Part shown: positions 1 through 9,138 of the stretch, in pieces | How positions within the stretch are numbered: the stretch's first letter is position 1 | Layout: every line of letters begins with the position of its first letter | Origin: Kocuria dechangensis | GTDB taxonomy: Bacteria; Actinomycetota; Actinomycetes; Actinomycetales; Micrococcaceae | Direction: 5' to 3' | Assembly: GCF_014636775.1 (NCBI RefSeq) | Contig: NZ_BMEQ01000003.1 | Location: forward strand, 198,052 to 262,051 | DNA length: 64,000 bases | Made by a program: the position numbers and the translations under genes | The notes under the pieces: generated by a model | Told to the model about the DNA's origin: nothing | What the model saw: the letters and a program-made list of their open reading frames with translations, nothing else | The model's database searches: none

Positions 1-398
1 GCTCGTGGCAGCAGGACGTGGCCCGGGCGGACGCGGCCCTGCGGGCGTCCCTGGCCCCGGCGCGGGAGCTGCCCGGCGTGCGGGACGTGCGGACGATCGG
101 GGCCGTGGGGGTCGTCCAGCTCCGGGCCCCCGCCGACCGCGCCGCGCTGACCCGCGCCGCCCTCGAGCACGGGGTCTGGCTGCGCCCGTTCCGCGACCTC
201 GTCTACACGATGCCCCCGTACGTGGCGACGGCCGAGGAGGTCCGGCAGATCGGGCGGGCGGTCGTGGCCGCCGTGGCCACGGCCGCCCCGGAGCCCGCCC
301 TCCCGCACGGCGCCGCACCCGACGAGCTGCCCGGCGCCGCACCCGACGAGGCTTCCGCTGCCGCGCCCGGCACGGTGGCCGCCGGGGCCGCCCGGTGA
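1..398 (+). CDS. bioA: Adenosylmethionine-8-amino-7-oxononanoate aminotransferase, C-terminal part
   Basis: Only the last ~132 codons are in the window. The reading frame is open from base 3, so the gene starts upstream. BioA is a PLP enzyme that transfers an amino group from SAM to KAPA to make DAPA in biotin synthesis. The visible part has the BioA C-terminal pattern: VRTIGAVGVVQL, then a GVWLRPFRDLVYTMPPY segment, as in class III aminotransferases. The last ~40 residues are a Pro/Ala/Glu-rich tail with a repeated PDE motif, probably disordered. The stop overlaps the GTG of bioF (GTGA), so the two are translationally coupled. The catalytic lysine lies outside the window. The identification rests on the C-terminus plus the bioF/bioD context. 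Confidence 0.85.
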   Translation, partial: SWQQDVARADAALRASLAPARELPGVRDVRTIGAVGVVQLRAPADRAALTRAALEHGVWLRPFRDLVYTMPPYVATAEEVRQIGRAVVAAVATAAPEPALPHGAAPDELPGAAPDEASAAAPGTVAAGAAR

Positions 399-1555
399 CC
401 GCGCTCGGGGCGTGGCTCGCCGACCGGGCCCGCGTCCGGCGGGCCCGGAGCATGGTCCGGGAGGACCGCCCGGCGCCCGAGGGCGCGCTCGACCTCGCCT
501 CCAACGACTACCTCGGGCTCTCCCGGGACGCCCGCGTGCTCGCGGCCGCCCGCGAGGCCCTGGACCGCTTCGGCGCCGGGGCCCGGGCGTCACGCCTGGT
601 CGTCGGCACCACCCCCGTGCACCGGCGGCTCGAGGGCGAGCTGTGCGAGCTCACCGGACGGGAGTCCGCGCTGGTCTTCTCCAGCGGCTACGCCGCCAAC
701 ACCGGCCTGCTGGCGGCCCTGGGCGATCCCGGCACGCTGCTGGTCACCGACGCCCACGTCCACGCCTCGCTCGTCGACGGCGCCCGGCTCTCCCGCTCGC
801 CGGTGACCGTCGTGGGCCACCACGACGTCGCGGCGGTGCGCGCGGCGCTGGCCGGTCGCCGGGAACCCCGCGCCGTGGTGGTGGTCGAGTCCGTCTACTC
901 CGTGCTCGGGGACGCCGCTCCGCTGGCCGAGCTCGCCGCGGCGTGCCGGGAGCACGACGCGCTGCTCGTCGTCGACGAGGCGCACGGGCTGGGCGTGGCC
1001 GGGAACGGCCGGGGTGCCGTGCACGCGGCCGGGCTGGCCGGGGACGAGCACGTGGCGGTCACGGTCACGCTCTCCAAGGCGCTCGGGGCGCAGGGCGGCG
1101 CCGTCCTGGGCCCGGAGGCGCTGCGGGAGCACCTGGTGAACACGGCCCGTCCCTTCGTCTTCGACACCGGCCTGGCCCCGGCCCCGGCCGCCGCCGCCGC
1201 GGCGGCGTGCCGGGTGGTCGCCGCCGAGCCCGCCCTGCCCGCCGCCGTGCACCGTCACGCCCGGACCATCGCCGCCGGGTGCGGGACGGAGGTCTCCGCC
1301 GGCGCCGTGCAGTCCCTGCCGATGCCCTCCGCGGCCGCCGCGGCCGGGGCCGCGGAGCGGCTGCGGGCCCGCGGGGTCCTGGTCGGGTGCTTCCGCCCGC
1401 CCTCCGTGCCCGACGGCGTGTCGCGGCTGCGGCTGACCGCCCGGACCGACCTCGACCCGGACGCCCTCGCCGCCGCGCTGGGCGCCGTGCGGGAGGTCGT
1501 GCGGGAGGCCGTGGCGGACGCTCCACGGCAGACCCTGCGGGGGGTCCGCCCGTGA
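395..1555 (+). CDS. bioF: 8-amino-7-oxononanoate synthase (KAPA synthase)
   Basis: A 386-residue PLP-dependent alpha-oxoamine synthase that condenses pimeloyl-ACP (or -CoA) with L-alanine to give KAPA, the first committed ring-forming step of biotin synthesis. Visible hallmarks are LDLASNDYLGLS near the N-terminus, LVVDEAHGLGV with the PLP-contacting Asp, and TLSKALGAQGG with the Schiff-base lysine around residue 230. The length matches the family. The GTG start at 395 sits inside the bioA stop (GTGA), and the stop in turn overlaps the start of the P450 gene, so bioA-bioF-P450-bioD form one coupled operon. No bioB is present downstream; it must lie elsewhere. Confidence 0.93.
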   Translation: MTALGAWLADRARVRRARSMVREDRPAPEGALDLASNDYLGLSRDARVLAAAREALDRFGAGARASRLVVGTTPVHRRLEGELCELTGRESALVFSSGYAANTGLLAALGDPGTLLVTDAHVHASLVDGARLSRSPVTVVGHHDVAAVRAALAGRREPRAVVVVESVYSVLGDAAPLAELAAACREHDALLVVDEAHGLGVAGNGRGAVHAAGLAGDEHVAVTVTLSKALGAQGGAVLGPEALREHLVNTARPFVFDTGLAPAPAAAAAAACRVVAAEPALPAAVHRHARTIAAGCGTEVSAGAVQSLPMPSAAAAAGAAERLRARGVLVGCFRPPSVPDGVSRLRLTARTDLDPDALAAALGAVREVVREAVADAPRQTLRGVRP

Positions 1556-2613
1556 TCCGCTACCACCACGTGCACGACCCCGACCTCGTCCGCGAGGTCC
1601 TGCGCCGCGCCGACGCCTTCGAGCCGACCAACGCCCTCACCGCGGTCGAGCCCCTGTGCCCCGAGGCGCTGCGCGTCCTGGCCCGGGCCGGGTTCGCGCT
1701 GCCGCCCGTCCTGGCCAGCGCCACGGGCCAGTCGCACCGGTCGGTGCGGCGCGTCGTCGCCCGGTTCTTCTCCCCGGCCCGGGTCGCGGCGCAGGAGGAG
1801 TCCGTCCGGGAGCTCACCCGCGCCGCGGTGGCGCGCGAGCTGCCCGGGGGGAGCGGGGACCTGGCCCGCGTGGGCCGGTCCGTGCCGGCCGCCGTGCTCG
1901 CCCGGACCACCGGGATCGGGCCGATGCCCGACGACGGCACGCTGCACCGCTGGAGCCTCGACGGGCTGACCCTGTTCTGGGGCCGGCCCGCGCCGCAGGA
2001 GCAGGTGGAGCTGGCCCGCTCCGCCGCCGCCCTCTACGGCTGGCTCCGCGAGGTCGTGGAGGACACCCGCGAGGACCCGGGCACGGTGTTCGGGGCCCTC
2101 GCCGCCGCGGGCACCGACACGGCCCGGCTGCGCTCGCTGGCCTTCTTCCTCGTGATCGCCGGACAGGCCACCACGGGCCTGCTCGTCAACACCGTGCTGC
2201 AGCGGGCGCTGGCCGAGCCGGACTCGTGGCGGGCCGCGGCCGCCGACGCCTCGGGGCCGGTGCGGGAGGCCCTGGCCCGCGACTCCTCCGTGCCCACTTG
2301 GCGGCGGGCGTGCCCCGCCGCGACGAGCCTGGGCGGGCAGCCGCTCCCCGCCGGCACCGAGCTCCTGCTCCACCTCTCCGGCCACGGCGGCGGCCCGGAG
2401 CTCGCGTTCGGCCACGGCCTGCACCGGTGCCTCGGGGACCGGCTGGCGCGGGCCGAGAGCGCCTGGATCGTCGAGGAGGTCGCCCGCGCCCTGCCGGACG
2501 CCCGGCTCGCGGGCCGCCCCGGCGACGCGCCGCGGCTCGAGCTGCTGTCCTTCGCCGCGCCGCTGGCCGTCCCCGTCCACAGCCCGCCCGCGCGCCGGGG
2601 GAGGGACCGGTGA
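1552..2613 (+). CDS. Cytochrome P450-like protein in the biotin operon (BioI-like position, degenerate motifs)
   Basis: A 353-residue protein, shorter than the ~400 typical of bacterial P450s. The heme-ligand motif FGHGLHRCLGDRLAR near residues 286-300 is intact with its Cys. The I-helix reads VIAGQATTG, so the acidic residue of the usual AG-x-D/E-T pair is Ala. The K-helix ExxR is not intact: where EELLR-type sequence is expected the protein has REALAR, giving ExxA. Its place between bioF and bioD with GTGA overlaps on both sides suggests a BioI-like role in making the pimeloyl precursor by fatty-acyl cleavage, as Bacillus BioI does. Altered oxygen-activation residues make a classical monooxygenase activity uncertain. 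Heme binding looks possible; the function is inferred from position. Confidence 0.75.
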   Translation: MIRYHHVHDPDLVREVLRRADAFEPTNALTAVEPLCPEALRVLARAGFALPPVLASATGQSHRSVRRVVARFFSPARVAAQEESVRELTRAAVARELPGGSGDLARVGRSVPAAVLARTTGIGPMPDDGTLHRWSLDGLTLFWGRPAPQEQVELARSAAALYGWLREVVEDTREDPGTVFGALAAAGTDTARLRSLAFFLVIAGQATTGLLVNTVLQRALAEPDSWRAAAADASGPVREALARDSSVPTWRRACPAATSLGGQPLPAGTELLLHLSGHGGGPELAFGHGLHRCLGDRLARAESAWIVEEVARALPDARLAGRPGDAPRLELLSFAAPLAVPVHSPPARRGRDR

Positions 2614-3341
2614 GCGCGCCCCCGACCCGTGCCTCCCCGTGGCTGGACCCGCGGCGCGTGGCCGCGCTGCCGCGCGTCGTCCTGGTGACCGGCACCGACA
2701 CCGACGTGGGCAAGACGTGGACCGTCGCGGCCCTCGCCGCCGCCCTGGCCCGGCTCGGCCGCTCCGTCGCCGTGCACAAGCCCGTCCAGACGGGGGTGGG
2801 GCCCGACGAGCCCGGCGACGCCGCGACGGTGCTGCGGCTCGTGGAGCGGTTCGGCGCGGGCGCCGGCTCCGTGGTGGTGGGGGAGGGCCAGCGTCTCACC
2901 GAGCCCATGGCCCCCCGTCCGGCCGCGGCGCTGGACCGCGTCGGGCTGCTGCCCCTGGAGGCGCACGCCGAGCGGGTCGCGGAGCTGGCGCTCCGGCACG
3001 ACCACGTGCTCGTCGAGGGCAGCGGCGGTCTGCTCGTGGAGCTGGACGAGGACCGGCGGACCCTCGCCGACCTCGCCCTGCTGCTGCGGGAGCAGGGGCA
3101 GCCGGACAGCGGCGTCGTCGTCGTGGTCCGGGCGGGCCTCGGCACCCTCAACCACACGGAGCTCACGCTCGAGGCGCTCGCCGCACGCGGGCTCGACGCC
3201 CTCGGCACGGTCCTGGGAGCGTGGCCGGCGGAGCCGACGCCGGTCGAGCGCGGCAACCGCGCCCACCTGGCGGAGCTGGCCGTCCCCCTCCTGGGGGCCC
3301 TGCCCTCGGGCGGGACGGGTCAGCGGACGAGCGCCCCGTAG
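2610..3341 (+). CDS. bioD: Dethiobiotin synthetase
   Basis: A 243-residue ATP-dependent carboxylase that closes the ureido ring of DAPA to form dethiobiotin. The N-terminal P-loop VTGTDTDVGKTWT (around residues 25-37) is the BioD signature, followed by HKPVQTG and a VEGSGGLLVEL segment, both diagnostic. The GTG start at 2610 overlaps the P450 stop, making it the fourth gene of the coupled biotin operon. Its 3' end overlaps the 3' end of the convergent kinase gene by 22 bases, so the two transcripts are partly antisense at their ends. No hairpin terminator is visible here. Confidence 0.93.
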   Translation: MSAPPTRASPWLDPRRVAALPRVVLVTGTDTDVGKTWTVAALAAALARLGRSVAVHKPVQTGVGPDEPGDAATVLRLVERFGAGAGSVVVGEGQRLTEPMAPRPAAALDRVGLLPLEAHAERVAELALRHDHVLVEGSGGLLVELDEDRRTLADLALLLREQGQPDSGVVVVVRAGLGTLNHTELTLEALAARGLDALGTVLGAWPAEPTPVERGNRAHLAELAVPLLGALPSGGTGQRTSAP

Positions 3342-4849
3342 AGCTCCTCGAACCGGGCCCGGGCGCCGCGGTAGTGCTCCGCCCGCTCCGCGACCGGGCG
3401 GTGCTCGTCCCCCTGGGGCGGGTCGGCCGCCGGCACGCCCACGGCCAGGGTCTCCAGGGCCAGCATCGCCGTGCCCCGCAGGGTGGCGCGCTTGAGGTCG
3501 GCGCGGACCACCGGGGTGCCGAGGACGTCCGCCAGGAGCTGCAGCATCCCCGGCATCTCCCGCGCGAGCCCCCCGGAGGTCACGACCCGCTCGATGCCAG
3601 GGGCCGCCTCCGAGAGCTGGTCGGCGACCCGCCCGTAGGAGACCGCGATGCCCTCGAGCACGCCCCGGGCGAGGTCGGCGCCGCCGTGCGAGGCGGTGAC
3701 GTCGGCGAGCACGGCCCGCGCCCCGCCGGCCCAGCCGGTGGAGCGCTCGCCCGTGAAGAAGGGCAGGACCGCCGGCGTCCCCGCGGCGACGTCGGCCGAC
3801 GCCACGTCCTGGAGCGTCGTGCCCTCCGGCAGCGCGACGGTCCGCTCCAGCCACTGGACCGCGCGCCCGACGTCGTTGAGCGCCCCGCCCAGCAGGCAGC
3901 GCCGGGCGTCCACGCGGTAGCACCACAGCCCGGTCGGCAGCCGCTCGGGGATCTCGGGCAGCAGCACGCGCACCGCGCCGGAGGTGGCCAGCGAGACGAC
4001 CATGGTGGAGGGCCCGGTGCCGCCCGAGCCCAGGTTCGCGCTCAGGCCGTCGGCCACGGGCGGGAACCAGACGGCGCCGCGCAGGGCCGGCCAGCGCCGG
4101 GCGGCGGACGGGCCGACCTCGAACAGCGGGTCCTGGGGGTCCGCGATCTCGTTCAGCCGGGAGGGCTCCAGCCCGCACGCGGCGAGCAGGGCCTCGTCCC
4201 ACCGGCCGGTCCGGCGGTCGAGCAGCCCGGTCCACGCGGCGACGGAGGTCCCCGCGCGGGCCGTGCCCAGCAGGCGCAGGTGCACGTACTCGCCCAGGGA
4301 CATCCAGCGGCGCACCCGGGACCACGTGCCGGGGTCGGTCTCGCGCACCCAGCGCAGCCGCGGGGCGAGGTAGGAGGTGTGCAGCCGCGCGCCGGTGCGC
4401 TGCTGCACCTCGGTCTCGTCGAGCTCCTCGCGCAGGGCCGCGAGCTGGGGCGCGCACCGGGAGTCGGCGTAGGTGAAGCACGGGGTGAGCGCCGCGCCGT
4501 CGTCGCCGACGCCCACGAGCGAGGAGGAGAAGGTGTCCAGGGCGACCCCGGCCACCCGCCCGGCGAGCGACGGGTCCGCCAGGACCAGGTCCAGGATGCG
4601 GGCGATCTCGTCGACCACCTGGTCCGGGTCGATCACCGACGTGCCGTCCGCGGCCGTCGTGAACTCGTGCTCGACCTTGTGCCGCCAGCCGCGCACGGGG
4701 GTGCCGGTCGCGTCGAAGAGCCCGCCGCGGCTGCCGGTCGAGCCGACGTCGAGGGCGAGCACGAGCGGGTCGAGGGCCTCCTCGGCCCGGACGCCGAAGC
4801 CTCCCCGCTCCAGGTCCCGGGGTCGTGGCGGAAGTGGTGCGGTGCTCAT
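3320..4849 (-). CDS. FGGY-family carbohydrate kinase (gluconokinase-like)
   Basis: A 509-residue two-domain sugar kinase of the FGGY/ASKHA fold that phosphorylates a sugar or polyol with ATP. Visible are the N-terminal phosphate-1 loop [15 protein letters not shown] (around residue 33), the [15 protein letters not shown] segment, and the C-terminal [22 protein letters not shown] signature. The overall pattern is closest to gluconokinases, but the substrate cannot be fixed from sequence. It is transcribed alone, divergently from ilvD and convergently with bioD. A TAGACT-like -10 element lies ~33 bases upstream of the start on the minus strand. No sugar transporter is adjacent, so the physiological sugar remains open. 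Confidence 0.85.
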   Translation of the reverse strand: MSTAPLPPRPRDLERGGFGVRAEEALDPLVLALDVGSTGSRGGLFDATGTPVRGWRHKVEHEFTTAADGTSVIDPDQVVDEIARILDLVLADPSLAGRVAGVALDTFSSSLVGVGDDGAALTPCFTYADSRCAPQLAALREELDETEVQQRTGARLHTSYLAPRLRWVRETDPGTWSRVRRWMSLGEYVHLRLLGTARAGTSVAAWTGLLDRRTGRWDEALLAACGLEPSRLNEIADPQDPLFEVGPSAARRWPALRGAVWFPPVADGLSANLGSGGTGPSTMVVSLATSGAVRVLLPEIPERLPTGLWCYRVDARRCLLGGALNDVGRAVQWLERTVALPEGTTLQDVASADVAAGTPAVLPFFTGERSTGWAGGARAVLADVTASHGGADLARGVLEGIAVSYGRVADQLSEAAPGIERVVTSGGLAREMPGMLQLLADVLGTPVVRADLKRATLRGTAMLALETLAVGVPAADPPQGDEHRPVAERAEHYRGARARFEELYGALVR

Positions 4850-4881
4850 GGCGTCCCTCTCGGCCGACGGTGGTCCGCCCC

Positions 4882-4887
4882 AGTCTA
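4882..4887 (-). promoter_or_regulatory. Probable -10 element of the FGGY kinase gene
   Basis: TAGACT on the minus strand, a good actinobacterial housekeeping -10, about 33 bases ahead of the kinase start in the 214-base divergent region between the kinase and ilvD. No convincing -35 was seen. The call is from pattern alone. Confidence 0.35.
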
Positions 4888-5063
4888 GGAGGCCCCGCAG
4901 GGGACCACATGGTGAGACGGGCGTCCAGAAACAGATGCGTCGCGATCGTGAGGCGTATTCTCGGGAACGGACTCCAGGCGGCCGAGACCGCGTCCCCGGG
5001 CCCCGTGCGGGCCCGGCCGGCCGGCCGCGTCCCGACCCTCACGCAAGGAGAACGAGCACCGCC

Positions 5064-6899
5064 ATGCCCCAGCTGCGCTCCCGCACCTCGACCCACGGCC
5101 GCAACATGGCCGGCGCCCGCGCCCTGTGGCGCGCGACCGGCATGGGCGACGACGACTTCGGGAAGCCGATCATCGCGATCGCCAACTCGTACACCCAGTT
5201 CGTCCCGGGCCACGTCCACCTCAAGGACATGGGCGACCTCGTCTCCTCCGCGGTCCGCGAGGCCGGGGGCGTGACCAAGGAGTTCAACACGATCGCGGTC
5301 GACGACGGCATCGCGATGGGCCACGACGGCATGCTCTACTCCCTGCCCTCCCGCGACATCATTGCGGACTCCGTGGAGTACATGGTCAACGCCCACCGCG
5401 CCGACGCCCTGGTGTGCATCTCCAACTGCGACAAGATCACCCCGGGCATGCTCCTGGCCGCCCTGCGCCTGAACATCCCCGTGGTCTTCGTCTCCGGCGG
5501 CCCCATGGAGTCCGGCGAGGCCGTCGAGGGCGTGGTGGAGCACCGCCTCGACCTCGTGGACGCCATCGCCCTGGCCGCCGACGAGTCCATCACCGACGAG
5601 CAGCTGGGCCAGATCGAGCGCAACGCCTGCCCCACCTGCGGGTCCTGCTCGGGCATGTTCACCGCCAACTCCATGAACTGCCTCACCGAGGCGCTGGGCC
5701 TGTCCCTGCCCGGCAACGGCACCACCCTGGCCACCCAGGTGGCCCGCAGGGAGCTGTTCCTCGAGGCCGGCCGCCGCGTGGTGGACCTGTGCCGGCGCTA
5801 CTACGACCAGGACGACGAGTCCGTCCTGCCCCGCAGCATCGCCACGAAGGCCGCGTTCGAGAACGCCATGGCCCTGGACATCGCCATGGGCGGGTCGACC
5901 AACACGATCCTGCACATCCTCGCCGCCGCCCAGGAGGGCGAGGTCGACTTCACCCTGCCGGACATCGACGCCCTCTCCCGCAAGGTGCCCTGCCTGTGCA
6001 AGGTGGCGCCGAACTCCACGAAGTTCCACATCGAGCACGTCCACCGCGCCGGCGGCATCCCCGCCATCCTGGGGGAGCTGCGCCGCGGCGGGCTGCTCAA
6101 CGAGGACGTGCACACCGTGCACGCCCCGGACATGGCCACCTGGCTCGACGAGTGGGACGTCCGCAGCGGCAGCTCCTCCGAGCGCGCGCGGCGGCTCTTC
6201 CACGCCGCCCCCGGGGGGGTGCGCACCACCCAGGCGTTCTCCACCGCCAACGAGTTCGAGTCCCTGGACCTCGACGCCGAGAACGGCTGCATCCGCTCCG
6301 TGGAGCACGCCTACACGAAGGACGGCGGGCTCGCCATCCTCTACGGCAACATCGCCGAGGACGGCGCCGTCATCAAGACCGCCGGCATCGACGAGGAGCT
6401 GTTCCACTTCGTCGGCCGGGCGTTCGTGGTGGAGTCCCAGGACGAGGCCGTGTTCGAGATCCTCTCCAAGAACGTGCAGCCCGGGGACATCGTGGTGATC
6501 ACCCACGAGGGCCCGAAGGGCGGGCCGGGCATGCAGGAGATGCTCTACCCCACGTCCTACCTCAAGGGCCTCGGCCTGGGCCGGGAGTGCGCGCTGATCA
6601 CCGACGGCCGCTTCTCCGGCGGCACCTCGGGGCTGTCCATCGGGCACATCTCCCCGGAGGCCGCGGCCGGCGGGGCCGTGGGCCTGATCGAGACCGGCGA
6701 CCGGATCGAGATCGACGTCGCCCGCCGGGTCCTGCGGGTCGACGTCGACGACGCGACCCTCGCCGCCCGCCGCCAGGCCAAGGGCGAGGCGCCGTGGGCG
6801 CCCACGAAGCCGCGCGAGCGCCAGGTCTCCAAGGCCCTGCGCGCCTACGCCTCCATGGTGACCTCCGCTGACAAGGGAGCGGTGCGGGTCGTCGACTGA
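5064..6899 (+). CDS. ilvD: Dihydroxy-acid dehydratase
   Basis: A 611-residue Fe-S enzyme that dehydrates 2,3-dihydroxy-isovalerate and -methylvalerate in valine, isoleucine, leucine and pantothenate synthesis. The start [20 protein letters not shown] is typical. Cluster-ligand cysteines appear in [12 protein letters not shown] and in [18 protein letters not shown]. The C-terminal [20 protein letters not shown] motif is intact. The ATG at 5064 follows AAGGAG at a good distance. The gene stands alone, with no ilvBNC nearby. It is followed by a 152-base gap before the alanine symporter gene, which has its own ribosome binding site. Confidence 0.96.
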   Translation: MPQLRSRTSTHGRNMAGARALWRATGMGDDDFGKPIIAIANSYTQFVPGHVHLKDMGDLVSSAVREAGGVTKEFNTIAVDDGIAMGHDGMLYSLPSRDIIADSVEYMVNAHRADALVCISNCDKITPGMLLAALRLNIPVVFVSGGPMESGEAVEGVVEHRLDLVDAIALAADESITDEQLGQIERNACPTCGSCSGMFTANSMNCLTEALGLSLPGNGTTLATQVARRELFLEAGRRVVDLCRRYYDQDDESVLPRSIATKAAFENAMALDIAMGGSTNTILHILAAAQEGEVDFTLPDIDALSRKVPCLCKVAPNSTKFHIEHVHRAGGIPAILGELRRGGLLNEDVHTVHAPDMATWLDEWDVRSGSSSERARRLFHAAPGGVRTTQAFSTANEFESLDLDAENGCIRSVEHAYTKDGGLAILYGNIAEDGAVIKTAGIDEELFHFVGRAFVVESQDEAVFEILSKNVQPGDIVVITHEGPKGGPGMQEMLYPTSYLKGLGLGRECALITDGRFSGGTSGLSIGHISPEAAAGGAVGLIETGDRIEIDVARRVLRVDVDDATLAARRQAKGEAPWAPTKPRERQVSKALRAYASMVTSADKGAVRVVD

Positions 6900-7051
6900 C
6901 CGATCCCCCGCTCCGTCCCGCGCCGGGGTCGGAGACGTGCGTCACCTCCACTAGGCTGTGCCGATAGCGCGCCCAACAGGGCGTCCCTGTCGTTCACGCG
7001 GCACCCGCAGACCCGCGTCCGGGGCCGCGTCCGTCACAGTTCGGAGTTGGA

Positions 7052-8530
7052 ATGGATCTCTTGACCGAGTTCGTGGGCACCCTCGGCGGCTGGGTGTGGA
7101 ACGTGGTGTTCGCCGTCCTCATCGGGGTGGGTCTGTACCTGACCGCGCGCACCGGCGTGGTGCAGCTGCGGTCGATCCCGGAGATGTTCAAGGTGCTCAA
7201 CGACAAGCCCGGCCTGGCCGAGGACGGCAAGAAGGGCATCTCCGCGTTCCGCGCCTTCACCGTCTCGGCGGCCTCCAGGGTGGGCACGGGCAACATCGCC
7301 GGCGTCGCGATCGCCATCAGCCTCGGCGGGCCCGGCGCCGTGTTCTGGATGTGGGTGATCGCCGGCATCGGCGCGGCCAGCGCCTTCGTGGAGTCCCTGC
7401 TGGGCCAGCTCTACAAGATCAAGGCGCCCACCGGCTACGTGGGCGGGCCCGCCTACTACATGGAGCGCGGCATCGGGGCCCGGTGGATGGGCCTGCTGTT
7501 CGCGGTGATCATCACCATCACCTACGGCTTCGTGTTCAACTCCGTGCAGTCCAACTCGATCGTGGACGCCCTCGGCGGGTCCTTCGGCGTCGACATGGCC
7601 GCCACCGAGACCCTGTGGTTCCGGATCCTGGTCGGCGCGGTGCTCGTGGGCCTGACCGCCGCGATCATCTTCGGCGGCATCCGCCGGATCTCGGCGGTCT
7701 CCGAGATCGTCGTGCCGATCATGGCGGTGCTCTACATCCTGCTCGGGCTGCTCGTGGTCGTGCTGAACATCGGCGAGGTCCCCGCGGTCCTCGGCCAGAT
7801 CCTCGGGGGCGCCTTCGGCATCCGCGAGTTCGTCACCGGCGGCCTGATCGGGGTCATCATCCAGGGCATGAAGCGCGGCCTGTTCTCCAACGAGGCCGGC
7901 ATGGGCTCGGCCCCCAACGCCGGCGCCACCGCCTCCGTCTCCCACCCCGCCAAGCAGGGCTACCTCCAGGCCCTGGGCGTGTACTTCGACACCTGGATCA
8001 TCTGCTCGATCACCGCGTTCATCGTGCTGCTGTCGAACCCCGAGTTCGGGGGGCGGGAGGGCGCGTCCCTGACGCAGTCCGCGCTGGCCCTGCAGCTGGG
8101 CGGGTGGGCCGTCCACTTCCTGACGGTCGCGATCTTCCTCTTCGCCTTCACCTCGGTGATCGGCAACTACTACTACGGCGAGTCCAACATCCGCTTCCTC
8201 AGCGGCTCGAAGGCCGTCATGACGGGCTACCGCCTGCTGGTGCTGGTGTTCGTCTTCGGCGGCGCCGTCGTGGCCCTGGACCTCGTCTGGTCCCTGGCGG
8301 ACCTGTTCATGGCCTTCATGGCCACGATCAACCTCGTCGCGCTGGTCCTGCTCGCGGGCGTCGCCACCCGCGTGCTGAAGAACTACGAGGCCCAGCGCGG
8401 GCAGGGCGTGGAGCCCATCTTCCACAGCGGCGACGTCCCGGGCCTGTCCGGGCTGGGCGCCTGGGACGGCACCGACGTGGTGACCACCCGCGCCTACTGG
8501 GACGAGCTGGCGCTGGAGAAGACCCGGTAG
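7052..8530 (+). CDS. Alanine/glycine:cation symporter family protein (AGCS)
   Basis: A 492-residue integral membrane protein with about ten to eleven hydrophobic segments. It belongs to the AGCS family, which imports alanine or glycine with Na+ or H+. Family hallmarks are RAFTVSAASRVGTGNIAGVA near residue 66, GPGAVFWMWV, and NEAGMGSAPNAGATA around residue 280. The ATG follows GGAG with a spacing of about 6. A TAGGCT -10-like element lies at 6952-6957 in the upstream gap. A strong hairpin terminator follows the gene. It is monocistronic and convergent with the CoA-binding protein gene. The substrate is assigned by family only. Confidence 0.92.
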   Translation: MDLLTEFVGTLGGWVWNVVFAVLIGVGLYLTARTGVVQLRSIPEMFKVLNDKPGLAEDGKKGISAFRAFTVSAASRVGTGNIAGVAIAISLGGPGAVFWMWVIAGIGAASAFVESLLGQLYKIKAPTGYVGGPAYYMERGIGARWMGLLFAVIITITYGFVFNSVQSNSIVDALGGSFGVDMAATETLWFRILVGAVLVGLTAAIIFGGIRRISAVSEIVVPIMAVLYILLGLLVVVLNIGEVPAVLGQILGGAFGIREFVTGGLIGVIIQGMKRGLFSNEAGMGSAPNAGATASVSHPAKQGYLQALGVYFDTWIICSITAFIVLLSNPEFGGREGASLTQSALALQLGGWAVHFLTVAIFLFAFTSVIGNYYYGESNIRFLSGSKAVMTGYRLLVLVFVFGGAVVALDLVWSLADLFMAFMATINLVALVLLAGVATRVLKNYEAQRGQGVEPIFHSGDVPGLSGLGAWDGTDVVTTRAYWDELALEKTR

Positions 8531-8559
8531 CTCTTCCCCCGAGCACGCAGAGGCCACGA

Positions 8560-8596
8560 GAAGAGCGCCACCGGGATCCTCCCGGTGGCGCTCTTC
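8560..8596. terminator. Bidirectional hairpin terminator
   Basis: A perfect 17-bp inverted repeat (8560-8576 with 8580-8596) around a 3-base loop, between the convergent ends of the alanine symporter and the CoA-binding protein gene. It has no long T run, but it sits where a terminator for both transcripts is expected. Confidence 0.8.
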
Positions 8597-8643
8597 GCAC
8601 GGGCGCTCACCCGGCCGAGGGGGGGAGGCCGCTGGGGATACAG

Positions 8644-9138
8644 CTAGGCGAGGACCTGCCGCTTCGAGGAGATCACCCCGGTGTTGAAGCCGGCCAGGTG
8701 CAGGCCGCCGTGGAAGCGGGCGTGCTCGATCTTCACGCAGCGGTCCATGACCACGTCCAGCCCGGCGTCCTCCGCGATGCGCGCGGCGTCCTCGTTCCAG
8801 GAGCCCAGCTGCAGCCAGAGGGTCTTCGCGCCGGCCTCCGCGGCCTCCTGGGCCACGCCCGGCAGGTCGTCGTGCTTGCGGAAGACGTCGACCAGGTCCG
8901 GGGTCTCGGGGAGGTCGGCGAGGGACTTGTACACCGGCTGGCCCAGGATCTCGTCGAGCACCGGGTTGATGAAGTACACCCGGTACGGCGAGGAGGACTG
9001 GAGGTAGGTCGCCACGAAGTACGACGCCCGCGAGGGCTTGTTGGAGGCCCCCACGATCGCGATCGACTCGGTGCGGCGCAGGATGCTCAGCCGCTCCGGG
9101 GCGGAGGGGCCGTTCCACGTGCGGGTCTCGACGGTCAT
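8644..9138 (-). CDS. YccU-like CoA-binding domain protein in the metY operon
   Basis: A 164-residue single-domain Rossmann-fold protein of the CoA-binding (YccU/succinyl-CoA synthetase alpha N-domain) family. The nucleotide-binding motif IAIVGASNKPSRASYFVATY begins near residue 27, followed by VYFINPVLDEILGQPVYKSL, VDVFRKHDDLPGV and the conserved LWLQLGSWNEDAARIAEDAG. The biochemical role of this family is unknown. The ATG at 9138 overlaps the metY stop (ATGA), so it is translationally coupled to O-acetylhomoserine sulfhydrylase and under the same SAM-I riboswitch. A second paralogue at 33584 also sits beside a SAM riboswitch. This suggests a link to sulfur or methionine metabolism, which is inference. 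Confidence 0.85.
   Translation of the reverse strand: MTVETRTWNGPSAPERLSILRRTESIAIVGASNKPSRASYFVATYLQSSSPYRVYFINPVLDEILGQPVYKSLADLPETPDLVDVFRKHDDLPGVAQEAAEAGAKTLWLQLGSWNEDAARIAEDAGLDVVMDRCVKIEHARFHGGLHLAGFNTGVISSKRQVLA

Noticed and set aside
2034..6647. Very long open frame on the minus strand (1537 codons) across several genes
   Set aside because: It is antisense to bioD and ilvD, has low-complexity composition and no domain. It arises from high GC, where stop codons are rare in shadow frames.
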